Below are positions 20,184 to 31,579 of a stretch of DNA of 64,000 bases, piece by piece. The position numbers were made by a program, and so were the translations under genes. Origin of the DNA: Neodontobutis hainanensis (taxonomy: Eukaryota; Chordata; Actinopteri; Gobiiformes; Odontobutidae); contig JALDNG010000853.1 in assembly GCA_024349245.1 (NCBI GenBank), positions 86,312 to 150,311 on the forward strand, given 5' to 3'. Each line of letters starts with the position of its first letter. Positions within the stretch are counted from its first letter, which is position 1. Below the pieces are notes generated by a model that was given only the letters and a program-made list of their open reading frames with translations, did not search any database and was not told where the DNA came from.

Positions 20184-22412
20184 ACCCCTCATTACTAACC
20201 TGAACAAAATAAAGAACGATAACTCAGACAGCCGGTCCCATCAGGCCAAACAAAAACAAGGCTAGGCAAACAAGGACTGCAGAGGCATGGAGCAAGCCGG
20301 CTGCGCAGCTCCATGCCTCTGCGCAGCGGAAGCGAGGCAACAGCAGAAAAATTCCTACAAAACCCCTGTAAAACCAACCATGGCTAAGTAACGCCGAAGC
20401 TCAGTGCGACTAGTTGGAATAGGAAATGAGACAATACTCTCCACCTTGGCCTGCACCGGGCGCACACAACCACCACCAACCACTTTACCTAAGTAAGTCA
20501 CAGTTGCTTGGGCAAATACACACTTTAATAAGTTCACTGTTAAGTTTGCCTCTTGAAGACGACCCAATACCACCTGAAGGTGTTAAATATGCTTCACCCA
20601 GGAATCGAAACAAACTACCACATCGTCCCAGTAAGCCTCATAAAACGACAGACCCGACAGTCTAATCCTCATCAACCGCTGGAATGTTGCGGTGCATTTC
20701 ACATGCCAAATGACATAACATTGTATTGAAAAAAATTATCTGGGGTTACAAAGGCTGAGACTTGTTTTGCACGCTCAGTGAGCGGCACCTGCCAGTAACC
20801 TTTCAACAGAACAGAACTTGGACACAAACGTAGCCCCACCCACTTGATCTACACAGTCCTCAATGCGAGGCAATGGAAAACAGTCCTGCTTCGTAACATT
20901 ATTTACTTTCCTGTAGTCCGTGCAAAAACGATCTTCACCATTAGATTTTAACGCAAGCAAAACAGGGAGAGCTCCAAGGACTATAACTGAACTCTGCAAT
21001 ACCATGAGCTACCATCTACTCAACCTGCCGCTTAAGACGGAACGCTTTATCAGGACTGACTCGATAAGGGTGTTGTTTTATCGGCACAGTGTCACCAACA
21101 ACAATGTCATGCATTAATATTGTGGTCTTGAAGGTACATCAGAAAACAATGACTTTGTCTCATTTAGCAAATCAATTAAATTCTCACGCTGCAAATTAGG
21201 AAGGTGTGCCAAGTATGCAGGCAAATCCCTCAATACCTCAGAGTTTAGCAGTTTTCCATGAGTCAGCGCCTCAGACAGAACCCTGCGTCCATCATCATCG
21301 TGCGTAACAGAGTTCTCACTGAACGGCGCCTCACCTGAAACTGTCTGTGTGACAAGACACGGAGCGGCCATTTCAGCACTGGACAGCGCCACACGGTCCC
21401 GTTCAGCCGCCACAGTAACGTCAACAGGTGGGGACAACATAAGGCTTCGACATGTTAACATGGCACAAAGCGAGACCTCGGGCGTCTGTCAGGCGTGATT
21501 ATAAGATAGTCCCGATCACTAATCTTTTCTGAATGGCATAGGGTCCACAATACCGAGCCTGTACACTTGAGCCAGGTATAGGTAACAAAATCAAGACTTT
21601 ATCACCAGATTTAAACTCTCTGACTTTAGCTTTTCTGTCAGTCTCAGTTCGAAGTTACTCACAAAATCAAGCAGATTTTGTTCTGACTTCGCATAACAAC
21701 TGGTCTTTTAACAACTTCACAGAGCCACGGACAGTGTGTGCAAACACCAACTCCGACGGACTAAAACCCAGCGACTCTTTAACCACCTCCCTTACAGCAA
21801 ACATTTGTAAATGCACCCCTCATCCCAGTCTTTCTCTAACTCCAGACAAAGCGTCTGAAGCATAGTCTTGAGCGTCTGATGAAAACGCTCCAGTGCGCCT
21901 TGACTTTCAGGGTGATAGTCGCTAGAGTGGCAGTGCTGATTGTCAAGCTGTTTCAAGACTTGCGCAAACACCTTAGACATAAAGTTTGAGCCCTTGTCAG
22001 TTTGCACAACTCGAGGTAACCCAAACAAAGAAAAACTTGGTCAGCGCCTTCACAACAACAGGAGTAGTGATTTTACGCACTGGAAAGACTTCTGGAAAGC
22101 GAGTGGCTGCGCACATGACAATTATTAGGAACTTATTTCCCAACTTAGTTCGAGGCAGCGGACCCACACAGTCCACCAGAACACTCTCAAAAGGTTCACA
22201 CACAACCAGTATCAGATACAGAGGAGCGGGAGGAATTGTCTGATTTGATTTCCCAGATACTTGGCACCAATGACAGGATTTAGTGTGACTCGTGACATCC
22301 CCTTCAGACCGGGCCAAAAACAATGACGCAGAATGCGATTGTATGTTTTCTTATTGCCAAGATGACCAGCTAATGGATTGTCATGTGCCAGCTTTAAAAT
22401 CTTCACGCTTCA
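20184..22412 (-). pseudogene. Second Gmr1-like Ty3 pol remnant (integrase then reverse transcriptase)
   Basis: Minus strand. Integrase comes first: AHDNPLAGHLGNKKTYNRIL (zinc site start, about 22380), LVDCVGPLPRTKLGNKF (first Asp), VVQTDKGSNFMS (second Asp) and YHPESQGALERFHQTLK (Glu), with a frame break near 22030. A linker at 21114-21461 contains SLFSDVPSRPQ. Reverse transcriptase follows: RFCTDYRKVNNVTKQDCFPL (about 20930), YWDDVVV as the catalytic pair (about 20615-20635), VFAQATVTYLGKVVGGG and RTELRRYLAMVGF. The sequence stops at GFCRNFSAVAS and passes to the LTR, so RNase H is deleted. Gag and protease are lost at a breakpoint near 22412. It keeps the integrase-before-RT order and a Glu that element 1 has lost. 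Confidence 0.85.
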
Positions 22413-22900
22413 ACAAATACTATGTAGGAATTAGGAGGAGCTCTAGAAACAAAACCAATTCAGCAAATCTTGTAGATAATGCTTTAAAAAGCTTTAAATC
22501 AGCAGGACTTTTACCCAGGAATTACTCTGACTATGGTGTTGCCTAAATAAGTTAAATATAAGTTCCTAAGGGGCATGACCCAGGAGGTCGAGGGGTCGTG
22601 CACTAACTGGAGGGTTGTAATGTGACCCTCGCTCCTCTGGCTCATGTTGTATTCAGTAATCGTATCCATTTAAAAATCAAATCGTCTAAATATTGTGCTG
22701 GAATTCCATTATAATTGAATTTGAACATAAAACAAAGTTAGTAAATCCTCTAAAGTACTGGTTAAAGATTGTTTAAAACCAGAAAGTGGGGTTTGACTCA
22801 AATAGTTATTTTCTTTACATAATATTTTTAACATATTATTCTCAGTAACTCTCAGCTCTATGTTTGTCATTGTCGCCAGTATTTTACATTTTTATCTTTC
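22413..22900 (+). other. Possible exon 3' end and tRNA-like segment
   Basis: Right of the Gmr1 breakpoint a short plus-strand frame ends ...RSSRNKTNSANLVDNAL...YSDYGVA stop (22407-22546). It looks coding but is not recognised. A diverged tRNA-like segment, GTCGTGCACTAACTGGAGGG, lies at about 22597. The rest is AT-rich with no feature. Confidence 0.35.
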
Positions 22901-23245
22901 TATTAATATTAGTGTGAGTGTGTGTGTCAAGAAAAACAAACAACCAGAAAAACTAAACAAAATAGAAGCTAAAGCAAGGAAAGTGATGTAGTATTTCATC
23001 AAATTAACATTAAAAATAATAATTAAAAACAATACAGTTAATCTAGACGAGTTAATCTGAGAAACTAAACCTGATGGTTCAGTTTTCCCAAGATTTCCTC
23101 CAAAACACGCCTTGCACTTGTTTAAAAGTTAAAATAAATATACACTTCATTCGTCCCACACTGGGAAGAACTGGTACAGTATAAGGCAGGTCATGAGTAA
23201 AGGGGTTGTCCATCAACTGGAGGGTTGATGGTGCGATGCTCACTT
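22900..23245. repeat. Diverged duplicate of the 3' flank at 19490-19830
   Basis: The order of blocks (GTGTGTGT tract, GATTTCCTCCAAAACACGCC, CACACTGGGAAGAACTGGTA, GGTTGTCCATCAACTGGAGGG) matches 19510-19815. This suggests a local duplication of the acidic-protein gene 3' end, now separated by the Gmr1-like remnant. Confidence 0.7.
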
Positions 23246-23410
23246 CCCCGTTCATGATAAATGATTATGTCAGGAAGTATTGTAATGCTACACAAGTGGG
23301 TAAAGACCGAGACAGTTCTTTCCAGAAGAGTTCTCTTGACTCCACTTAAACTGTGGAGAACATATTTAGAAAGAACTCTTAGTCCAAAGTAAATAGTGTA
23401 GTGAGAAGTG

Positions 23411-23580
23411 TAGCAATGGTTCAGGGGTAGAGTGGGTGATCTGTCAAAGATCACAACATGTCCCTCTCATGTTGTGTAAGTTAAGTTCTAAGTTTTAGAG
23501 GCAGCAGTGTCAGGAGCTAGAGCAGATGGTCCACTAACTGAAGGGTGGCTGGTGCAATCCCCAGCTCTTCTCTTTATGTT
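23411..23580 (+). repeat. tRNA-like SINE head segments
   Basis: ATGGTTCAGGGGTAGAGTGGG (23420s) resembles a tRNA A box. GGTCCACTAACTGAAGGGTGG with CTGGTGCAATCCCC (23533-23566) resembles the anticodon arm and B box of the tRNA-derived repeat common in fish. Related pieces occur at about 19787, 22597 and 23198. None folds as a complete tRNA by eye. Confidence 0.5.
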
Positions 23581-23800
23581 TTTAAAGCTAAAGGTAAGAA
23601 ATGTCTTTAGATTTCTATCAACAATGTTATTTATTTCTTTTTGACGGGAAGTCTCACTCCAGATTTGTCTTCTTTTCACATAAAAGTCTGTGACAGATAA
23701 AAGAAAGGTATCCAGTAAAATGAACAGCGCTGGATATAGTCACATTGTTATATTTTATACTGTCTAATGAATTATTTCTGTGGTTTTATTTTTCTTCAGA

Positions 23801-24476
23801 GATGGCTGCTTGCCTCACAGGTGTAACCTGTCCCGGTAAGTCTTGATCTGTAAATAATACCTAACTGTTTAATTCATATAAAAATATTTTTTGACATTAA
23901 TATATGCACTTTTAGCATCCAGAAACCGAGAAGAAGTCTAATCCTGCCAGAGTGTGACCTGTCCCCAACATGATCCAGTTCAGGAGAAGAGAATAAAAGC
24001 CAGCAGAGTCCTGAGCCCCAACACAAGTGAGAAGTCCTTCTACCTCTAATCTAGTATCTCAGCTGTTGCACTGAAGTAACAGTTTGAACAGACATGCCTC
24101 TTGTTTTCTGTAGGAAACCTAAACATGCATTTTCTGATGACATCCTTGTCTGCTAAAGCCGGAAGAACCCAGATCCTCAGAAACTGTTGTGGTAAGAAAA
24201 AACTATATTGTATTTTTCTCTTGTGCTCCTGCAGCAAAAGGCTATCCACTAATAAATGTTTTGTTGTCATTGCAAAGGAAGGCTGCAGCACTGGGAAGGG
24301 TCCCGTGAAGCCAGTGGAAGAAGCCCACTCTTCTTCACATCAAGACTAACAAACAGTGCATCAGTGACTCCAGATGATACAACAGCACAAATGGCCTTTG
24401 ATGAAGAGATGAAGCAAGAATGACTTGAAAACCAAACTGAATATTGTATTTATTAAATAAATGACATTTTTACAAG
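23801..24476 (+). ncRNA. Putative spliced transcript with four exon-like blocks
   Basis: Exon-like blocks with AG/GT borders: 23801-23836 (ends CCCG/GTAAGT), about 23917-24028 (ends ACAA/GTGAG), about 24114-24192 (acceptor TCTGTAG, ends GTTGTG/GTAAG) and about 24280-24470 with AATAAATGACA as polyadenylation signal near 24457. The only start-proximal frame, MAACLTGVTCP, closes after about 19 codons, so a long non-coding RNA or a very short peptide is more likely than a normal protein. The third block shares CAGATCCTCAGAAA with the putative first exon near 17750. Confidence 0.4.
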
Positions 24477-24479
24477 TAC

Positions 24480-25495
24480 AATCATTTTGTACTTATTTAT
24501 AAAATCATTTCTGTTTAGGGCTTTTAGTAAACATTGTCTCGCTACTTAAATATATTTAAATGTTGCCGGAGCTATAAGACATCATTGATTAGATTATTTA
24601 TGTGGCTTAAACCGTGAACACCACTGACAGAACCACACAAACCTTTCTGCTCAAAGAAGATTATTTCAAAAACAATGATTGAGCAATGATGAATACTGCT
24701 AGAAAAAAAGCTATTACAAGAAATTGTGAGATAGTGGAAACAACAACAAAGCAAAACTGGCACAGAGGTCAAGACTTCAATAAGAATTGTTGGACGAAAC
24801 AAATACACATTTAAGGCTACACAAGTTCATTCTTTAACAAGACAAAAACTGAATATGTTTTATGGGTAATTATGTGCTTCACAGGCATTTTTGCCTTAAA
24901 TATAAAAATACAATGAAACAAAGTGACAAAATGTCTTGCTTGAGATACTTTTTTAAACAGTAAAGAATGACTTTCTTGCTTTTGGGTTTGACCTCTGGAG
25001 GTTTGGGGTTCAAACATGGCCTAGACCTGGTCCGATCAGAAGTACGGCTCATCTCAGGATCCGAGCGAACACCCTGGGCAGAGATGGACTTTGCTCGAGT
25101 GGAGAGGGACCAATCCTCCAGCAGGTTAGGCTGGGGGTAGGACCTCATGGCGTCTGTAATGTGTGCTGCTTCCTAACATGGGGAGGTGGATGTGGTCATT
25201 ACCGAGGTAGCAGCTGCAGTGGGACAAGACAGAGCCATGTGGCGGGACTGCCTCCACGGCGCTCTGAAAGGTTTTAAGGATACAGTCGCTTTTAAACTTT
25301 TCCTTCTTCTGCCGGGATTCCACATTCTTCAGATGTTGTCCATTTTTATCTGTTTTCTTGTGTGTGCTAGTCCCTCACAGAAAGAAAAGTCACATTGATT
25401 ACAGCTGTAACATGTCACTGACGTCTCTATAAGTCAATTAAATATGACTCACCTGTACCAACCCTGTCCTGTCACGGTCAAGTCTCTGAATCAGC
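24480..25495. other. No gene recognised; possible minus-strand exons
   Basis: 24480-24880 is AT-rich without features. On the minus strand 25148-24990 reads MRSYPQPNLLEDWSLSTRAKS and KPKPPEVKPKSKK-like basic sequence, and 25323-25200 reads KFKSDCILKTFQSAVEAVP. These may be exons of an unidentified gene, but splice borders are not clear. Confidence 0.25.
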
Positions 25496-25499
25496 TCCT

Positions 25500-26352
25500 C
25501 TATCTGGTACCGATCCTATTTTTGTTTTTTCAAAGTGTTTTTATTGTTTTAAATGTACATAACACAAACAAACCAACAAACATTCTCTTATGTTATACAA
25601 GGCATCACTATCCACCAGCCTCACACTTTGCAGACATTATCTCACATATCCCCTTTAGCAGATTTGCATCCAAAGTTATCTAAAGCATACTGAGAATGAA
25701 TACAGAACACAACAAAACAAAACAAACAAACAAACAAAAAAGATATATTTATACTCTATTAATAAAAAAAGGGGGAAGGGAGATGAAAACCTAATTTTGT
25801 TTTAATCTAAAGAATTAGCATCAAATGCATTTTCATAATAATCCAAGAAAGGTTGCCATACATTCTGGAATCTTTCTGCTGAGTTTTGGACTGTAGTTCT
25901 TAACTTTTCAAGCTGGACGAAGGACATAATTTCGCACACACAACGTGAGTGTTTTGGAGGTGAGGGAGATTTCTAAATTGTAAGAATTAGTCGTGCTAAC
26001 AGTGTAGAAAATGCTATTAATTGAGATTGGCCTCTTGAGACCCAACTTTAGTGTGTACCACCCCAAATATTGCAACGATAGGATCTGGATCAATATTCTT
26101 TTTACAAATGTCAGTGAATGTATTAAATAACTCAGACCAGAATATTCCTATGCTTGGACATGACCAGAACATGTGAGCCAAAGAAGCAGGGGCTTGGTGA
26201 CTACGCGTACAGTTGGGATCAACATTAGGATATATTTTGGCCAGTTTGGTCCTAGAGAGGTGCAGGCGATTAAATACTTTGAATTGTATCAACCTGTGCC
26301 TAACACAGATAGACCATGTGTATATTTTAGTAACAAGACTATTTAGAAACAT
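25500..26352 (-). mobile_element. 3' end of an L1/Tx1-type LINE
   Basis: Minus strand. 26352-26017 encodes IQFKVFNRLHLSRTKLAKIY and LAHMFWSCPSIGIFWSELF, the C-terminal region of L1/Tx1-type ORF2. It is followed at lower coordinates by a 3' UTR ending near the T-rich tract at 25520-25555 (A-rich on the minus strand). 5' truncated, frame broken near 26050. Confidence 0.75.
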
Positions 26353-27229
26353 TACTCAATATCCCTGTGTCCATGGAATTAAAAAAAAAAAAATAGGAAA
26401 TCAAGTTATCAGTACTTTTAAAGCGTATGTTAGAAAACGATTCTGAGTGAAACATGAAAAACAAAGTAGACATAAATTATTGCATATAAAGAAAAGTAAA
26501 ATAATATATAAATAATTACATAGATATATAATAACACTAGGCCTGCTTTAAAACAGTCAAATGATCCATACTTGTTTCCTACATATATTAGAAGACAGTT
26601 CTCAAAGGTAAAAAAATAAATAAATAGAATGAAATAAAAATAAAATAACATATGCAACTAGACATCAGTACGCCCACTGTCCAATGTCCTGAACTGAGCC
26701 AATGTCCCATGACATTACACTGCAGCAAAATTGATCCCCAACAACAGTTGGTTCACTCCAATACTCTGGTACCCATCCTAAAGTAGTGTTGATTGCTGTT
26801 AACGAAAACAAGTATTAAAGACACATTCAGGCTTGCTTTTAATTACTATATGAATTCTGTATGTCTTTGGGTAGTGCTGTTGACAAAAAAGTAAGAAACA
26901 CATACATAAAATATCATGAAATTGATTCTAAATGCTAAGATGAAAAATGGCAAACCTGCAAAGCCTTTCTGAATTCAAGAACTGGAACTTGCATTGTGCC
27001 ATCTTTGTCAATGTTTCAGAAGAAATCCCAGAGTCGCAACATGCACTCATCTAAATAATCCTTAAAAACATTTAAAGAAGATATATTTATTTAGTTATTA
27101 TCCAAAATCACAGAGGCTAGTTCATCTGGTAGTAGCTGTTGTTGAACATGTAGAGCAGTGGGATTGGGAGGGACAGTGGGGGGTTCTCCCATTCTTATTT
27201 TGTGGGTTGCAGTCTTCAACTTCCTCGAA
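26353..27229. other. AT-rich stretch, no gene recognised
   Basis: Low-complexity A/T runs and no open frame with recognisable similarity. Confidence 0.5.
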
Positions 27230-27365
27230 TGAAGAAGAAGTCTGCTGGCTACAGAGCCTTTTCTTATAGAGCCCCATTTTTATGGAATGGGCTCGGTGGA
27301 AGTGCAGCGAGCTGACTCTGTTGAGGTTTTCAAAACATACTTATTTCACCAAACGCATGGAGACT
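27230..27365 (+). pseudogene. LINE C-terminal fragment
   Basis: Encodes SAGYRAFSYRAPFLWNGL and a KTYLF-like end (FSKHTYFTKRM), the terminal motif of fish LINE reverse transcriptases (RAPxLWNxLP...TYLF). One frame interruption. No other part of the element is present. Confidence 0.55.
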
Positions 27366-27613
27366 GACTCATCATAGGGTTAGGTTTACACTGGCTGTAG
27401 CTGTAGGTACACACTCAACCGCTCATATTATTATTACATCTGCCTAGTTTTCAGTAGTATTTAGCACTTTTTCTCCTTTCTACCTCCTCCTAGGGTGGAC
27501 GCAAACCTCTCATCTGCTGGGTGATGTGTACCCCCATCCCCGGACTCTGCTCCAGCACGAGGACCCCAGCTCATCTTTCATCTACCTTGATGTTGGCTGA
27601 GGTCCCATCCACC

Positions 27614-27616
<3 letters not shown>

Positions 27617-27691
<75 letters not shown>
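27617..27691. repeat. (CA)n microsatellite
   Basis: About 37 uninterrupted CA units, adjoining the truncated left end of the old LTR in copy 2. Confidence 0.98.
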
Positions 27692-27694
<3 letters not shown>

Positions 27695-27696
27695 AC

Positions 27697-29183
27697 TCCT
27701 CAACTCAATAAGAATGTCTTTGATGTATTCCTCTAGAATGATCGAACACTGCCCTCTTTTGGTTAAGCAGAGTAACGACTCTGCTTCGAATTTGAAGACC
27801 ATCTTCATGTTATGTGCATTAAAAGTGTGCATTAAAGTCTATCGTAGTTAATGTGTACTCTTCATATTGTTCCTTACAAGATCTTGAGTGATAACAATAT
27901 AAAAGACTTCTTTCTTCATCACCTTTACAGCTGTCTGTGTAATAAAATGAATTATTCTATGTTTTCAGGTCAAGCATGGAATGTATGAATAATGTGCATG
28001 TCTTTGGTATTAACAAAATCGTAAAAACATTTCCTATGCCTTTATGCTACAATGCAAAAGCAATATGGTTTTTAAATGTGTTTAATTTCTGTTATTTGGT
28101 GGAGCAGAGAAGTTTATTCCCAAATGCTAAACTTTAGTAAAAACTCCCCTTTTACCAAACATGCCTCTTTTCGGCCAGTACAAAAAGTTGTGCGCGCCGG
28201 AAATCTAGCTCTGCTTCTTGTTATCTCGCCTCTTCTACTTGGTCGCTCTTCTCGCCTCGTCTCGTGTCTTCTTCTCTTAAGCTTGTTTCTACGCTCTTGC
28301 GTATCTTCTTAAATCTCCGCTATTTAATTTACTTTCCGTCCCTTTCAAGCTTCTAACCCGCAGCACAAACCGTGCAAACGTGAATTTTTCATCTTTTTAA
28401 AGACTCAACGCATTGATTTTGTTTTGAAAAACTTTCCTGCTGGACGAATTTTTGTAGTCCTTATTCTTTAAAAGAGTGCGCTAAGCAAAGATAGCCCTCG
28501 TTAATCGAGGAAAGACAAATTTTAAGCCTCTTCAGCGAACCTTTTTGTCAAAGATGTTAACCTCTACTGCTGGTAAAGGCCTTTCACTCAAAGACAATAA
28601 CAGAACGCCTTTCTTTCCCCTGTGGGATCAGTTGTACCACGTGACACCATCTGGTTGCTTGGAAACCATCAGCTGTAGGACCCGCGTGGAAAGTTCTAAA
28701 GCGGACCTTTGGACCTTTCCTTCCCGGACAGCTGAGCGCCACCGAACGACAAGAGTGAGTTGAACACGTGACACTGACGTTTGGTGTGATAACACTGTAT
28801 AATTGTCTTTATAAGGCCCAGCAGAACCTTTTCCCCTACGCCATTCAAAAGCCGTCAATAGTCCTTTTAATTAAGCCGTCTAACCGTCCCCTTTACCCTC
28901 CGTAACAACTCCAAGTAAATAGCATAAAACAATGGTTAAACTTACTTTATTCCACCAAAGGTTCTAACAAGTTGTTCCATGTCAATCATTGTTTTGTGTT
29001 AATTACCCTCATCATTTGTCCCTAATTATTCCTTTGTGTCATTTCCCCTGTCATTATTCATTGTTAAACTTGTATAATCTTCAACAAAACCCCCAAAAGA
29101 CATTAAAGGTTTCTTTGTTTATATTAAGAAATGTTCAAAAACAAGGAAGAATTTGCTTCCTTTAGATTTAGACTTATTAACAT
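27697..29183 (+). mobile_element. Old retroviral-type LTR, copy 2, left part
   Basis: Same LTR as 1-1243. It extends about 230 bp further left here (CGAACACTGCCCTC and GACTCTGCTTCGAA match 45369-45416 of the young LTR). The first few hundred bases of the LTR are missing next to the (CA)n tract. TATA-like TTTATAAGG near 28808. Interrupted at 29183 by the BEL/Pao insertion; continues at 36804. Confidence 0.8.
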
Positions 29184-30237
29184 TGTTGCGGCAAACTGCC
29201 CGTTACCCCGCCTTCTCTCATTAGTACCAGGTGAAACTAATCCGAAATATGTGGCGCGTGCCTGGGCTAGATAAAGCAGCGCACCGGGTTTAAATTACGG
29301 TATACACAGGAACACTGACGCTCTGAAGCGAGCAGTGCTGACTCGAAGAAAAATAGTTTCAAGCTTGACATCACTGTGTGGGAGCAGGTACTCACCAAGG
29401 AACTCTGAAGTGACAGCCGGTGAGTTGAAGCGCTGATTGTTAAAGAGAGCTGCGTGTTTCCTGCATGCTGAAAGAGTAACCGCTATCAAAGTAAATGTAT
29501 CATTCAATGGCACTCTGTAGATCGCGCTGTTGAGTTGAGTAGTGTCTTTAATTCATGAAGGGGTTAGAGTTGGGAAAAAATGTCTTTCTATGGTATATAT
29601 TTGTTTAACTATTTCATTTACCTTTTGTTATTTCACGATTTGGGTTGTTTAGATACTTTTAAATACTATAAAATATTGCTTAGAAAAATTGTGTATACAT
29701 GAATTAAAATTCTCTGACTATATGATTAAAAAGTAAATTGTTTGATTAAATGGCAAATATGGTTAAAAGCACAGGTTAGTTCATAGTCTCGTCTCTGTGT
29801 TGAAATCCAGTAAATTAAGCTACACATGTGGTTTAAGTTAATATTTTCAAATGTAAAGCTAATAAAAATTAAATGCGTTATTGAGCTGGGTAAAATCTTA
29901 CCAGCTTTAATGTGAGATTTAACAACTGCAATATAGTAGGTGAAAATTCATGGTTCATTAACTTAAGCTATTGATAGTTGGGGAAAGAAAAGCTAAAATT
30001 GAGTCATGTTAATCTGTTAAATTATGCATTGTGTTGGGTTTGTTGGTAATTTACAATGGTTGTATGTTTGTATCTTTAAAGGTTTTCACCTATATAGCAA
30101 ATGCTACAAGCCAATAAATGGATGAAAGAAATTCCCAAGGCCTATTCATTGAGTGGAATCCAGTTTAATTTCTTCAAATGGTGAAACCTATCTTTTTCAA
30201 GTGTGGGAGAACGCACAGTTAGAGAAAACACTTGACA
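29184..30237 (+). repeat. BEL/Pao 5' LTR
   Basis: 1054 bp, starting TGTTGCGGCAAACTGCC and ending CACTTGACA. On the minus strand (29513-29352) it contains a piece of the element's own Gag N-terminus (TSEFLGEYLLPHSDVKLETI). That piece is an inverted copy of 30244-30313. A donor-like GGTGAGT sits at 29420, exactly at the inverted-repeat end. Confidence 0.93.
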
Positions 30238-30241
30238 GTGA

Positions 30242-31578
30242 AAACCGGCTGTCACTTCAGAGTTCCTTGGTGAGTACCTGCTCCCGCACAGTGATGTCAA
30301 GCTTGAAACTATTCAACAAAAGGCTGATCTAGAGAAGACTGCAAGAGAATGTGATCAGAAGCTGAGGGAAAGCAAAGATCTAATTCTGAAGACCCTCTGG
30401 ACCAGTTTTGGGGATCCCCAAGTGTCCCTGGCTTTCCAAGTGGCTGAGGCGGAATGTGACCGGGTCTTTTCTGTTCAACCTTGTGCGAACCTGGAAGCAT
30501 ATGATTTCATGCTGAGCCACCTGGGAGGATTGGTTAAAGCTGCAAGAGAAGCGCATACCCGGTGGAATCGTTGGGCCCCTTCTCCTGAGCAGAAAGATTT
30601 TAACAGTCGTCTGAGGGAGCTTGAGATTTGTCTGCCCAAGCTGGTTTCCAAAAAGTTTGAATTTATTCAAGCAAAATTCAAGCAGGATTCTGAGAGCGGA
30701 GCAGGTATAGCCTACAGTTCGTCAAGGCCAGCAATCAAGTTAAAACCTACTTCCCTTCCCAAGTTTGCTGGAAGCAAGCGAGATTTTCATCGTTGGAGGA
30801 AAGAGTGGGAAGCTCTACAGAGGCAAGGCGAACCCACAGGGTCAAAAGAGGTGAAGAAATTTCAACTGCTGGATAGTCTGGACGAGAAAGTGGCAAAAGA
30901 GTTTCGACTGAAAGCTTATAGTTCAGCAGAAGAAATATTCCGTGTCCTGGAGAATCGCTTTGGGAATAGAGCTGCCATTGCCCTTGAAATTGTGGAAGAG
31001 TTGCAAGCAATACCACCAATAAAAGGTCACCAAGCTAGGAAGATAGTAGAGCTGATTCAAACGGTTGAAAAGGCCCTGTATGACTTAAGTGAGCTTGGAG
31101 ACACCGGTGCCATGAAGAATCCCTTGGTGATAAGATCCATTGAGAGCAAACTCCGGAGTCACTAAAGAAAGAATGGCTGGTTTATATTGCTGGTGAGGAA
31201 AATGTTAGTGTGCCATACACTCGGTTTGACAAACTCCTTGAATTCCTTAAACAGCAAGAAGAAATATATGAGCAGCTGGAGCAGTTAAGAGAGGATGAAC
31301 CGAGCAGGAAGGATACCAGATCTGACCCGAGGCATGCTAGAACAAGAACCACCTACGTGAGCAGTGACCCAGCAGGTTGTATTGTCTGTGGAGACAGTAA
31401 ACATAAGAAAAAGCTGTATTTCTGTAGGAAATTTAAGACTCTAAAACCTTCAGAGAGAAAGGATGTGGTGAGGAGGCTCAGAGCATGTACTAAGTGTCTG
31501 GAGATCCATGATAGTGGTGCACACTGCAAAACCACTTACCTGTGCAGAAATGTGGAATGCAAAGACCAAAAATCCTGA
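30242..31578 (+). pseudogene. BEL/Pao gag
   Basis: Open from the LTR border (stop at 30239) through 31165, then a frame change near 31155 and a second frame 31166-31578. No ATG is visible at the start; the frame begins KPAVTSEFLGEYL directly at the LTR boundary, so the native start is missing or displaced. A helical middle (KLKPTSLPKFAGSKRDFHRW, the usual BEL gag landmark) is followed by Cys/His-rich CIVCGDSKHKK, CTKCLEIHDSGAHCKTTYLC zinc-binding motifs. It encodes the structural capsid protein of virus-like particles. Confidence 0.85.
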
Positions 31579-31579
31579 G

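Noticed and set aside
23411..23485. A tRNA gene, from the A-box-like GGTTCAGGGGTAGAGTGG
   Set aside because: No acceptor stem or B box at tRNA spacing; better explained as a SINE-head fragment.
27614..27832. Minus-strand reading frame across the microsatellite
   Set aside because: Its Val-Cys repeats are simply translated (CA)n.
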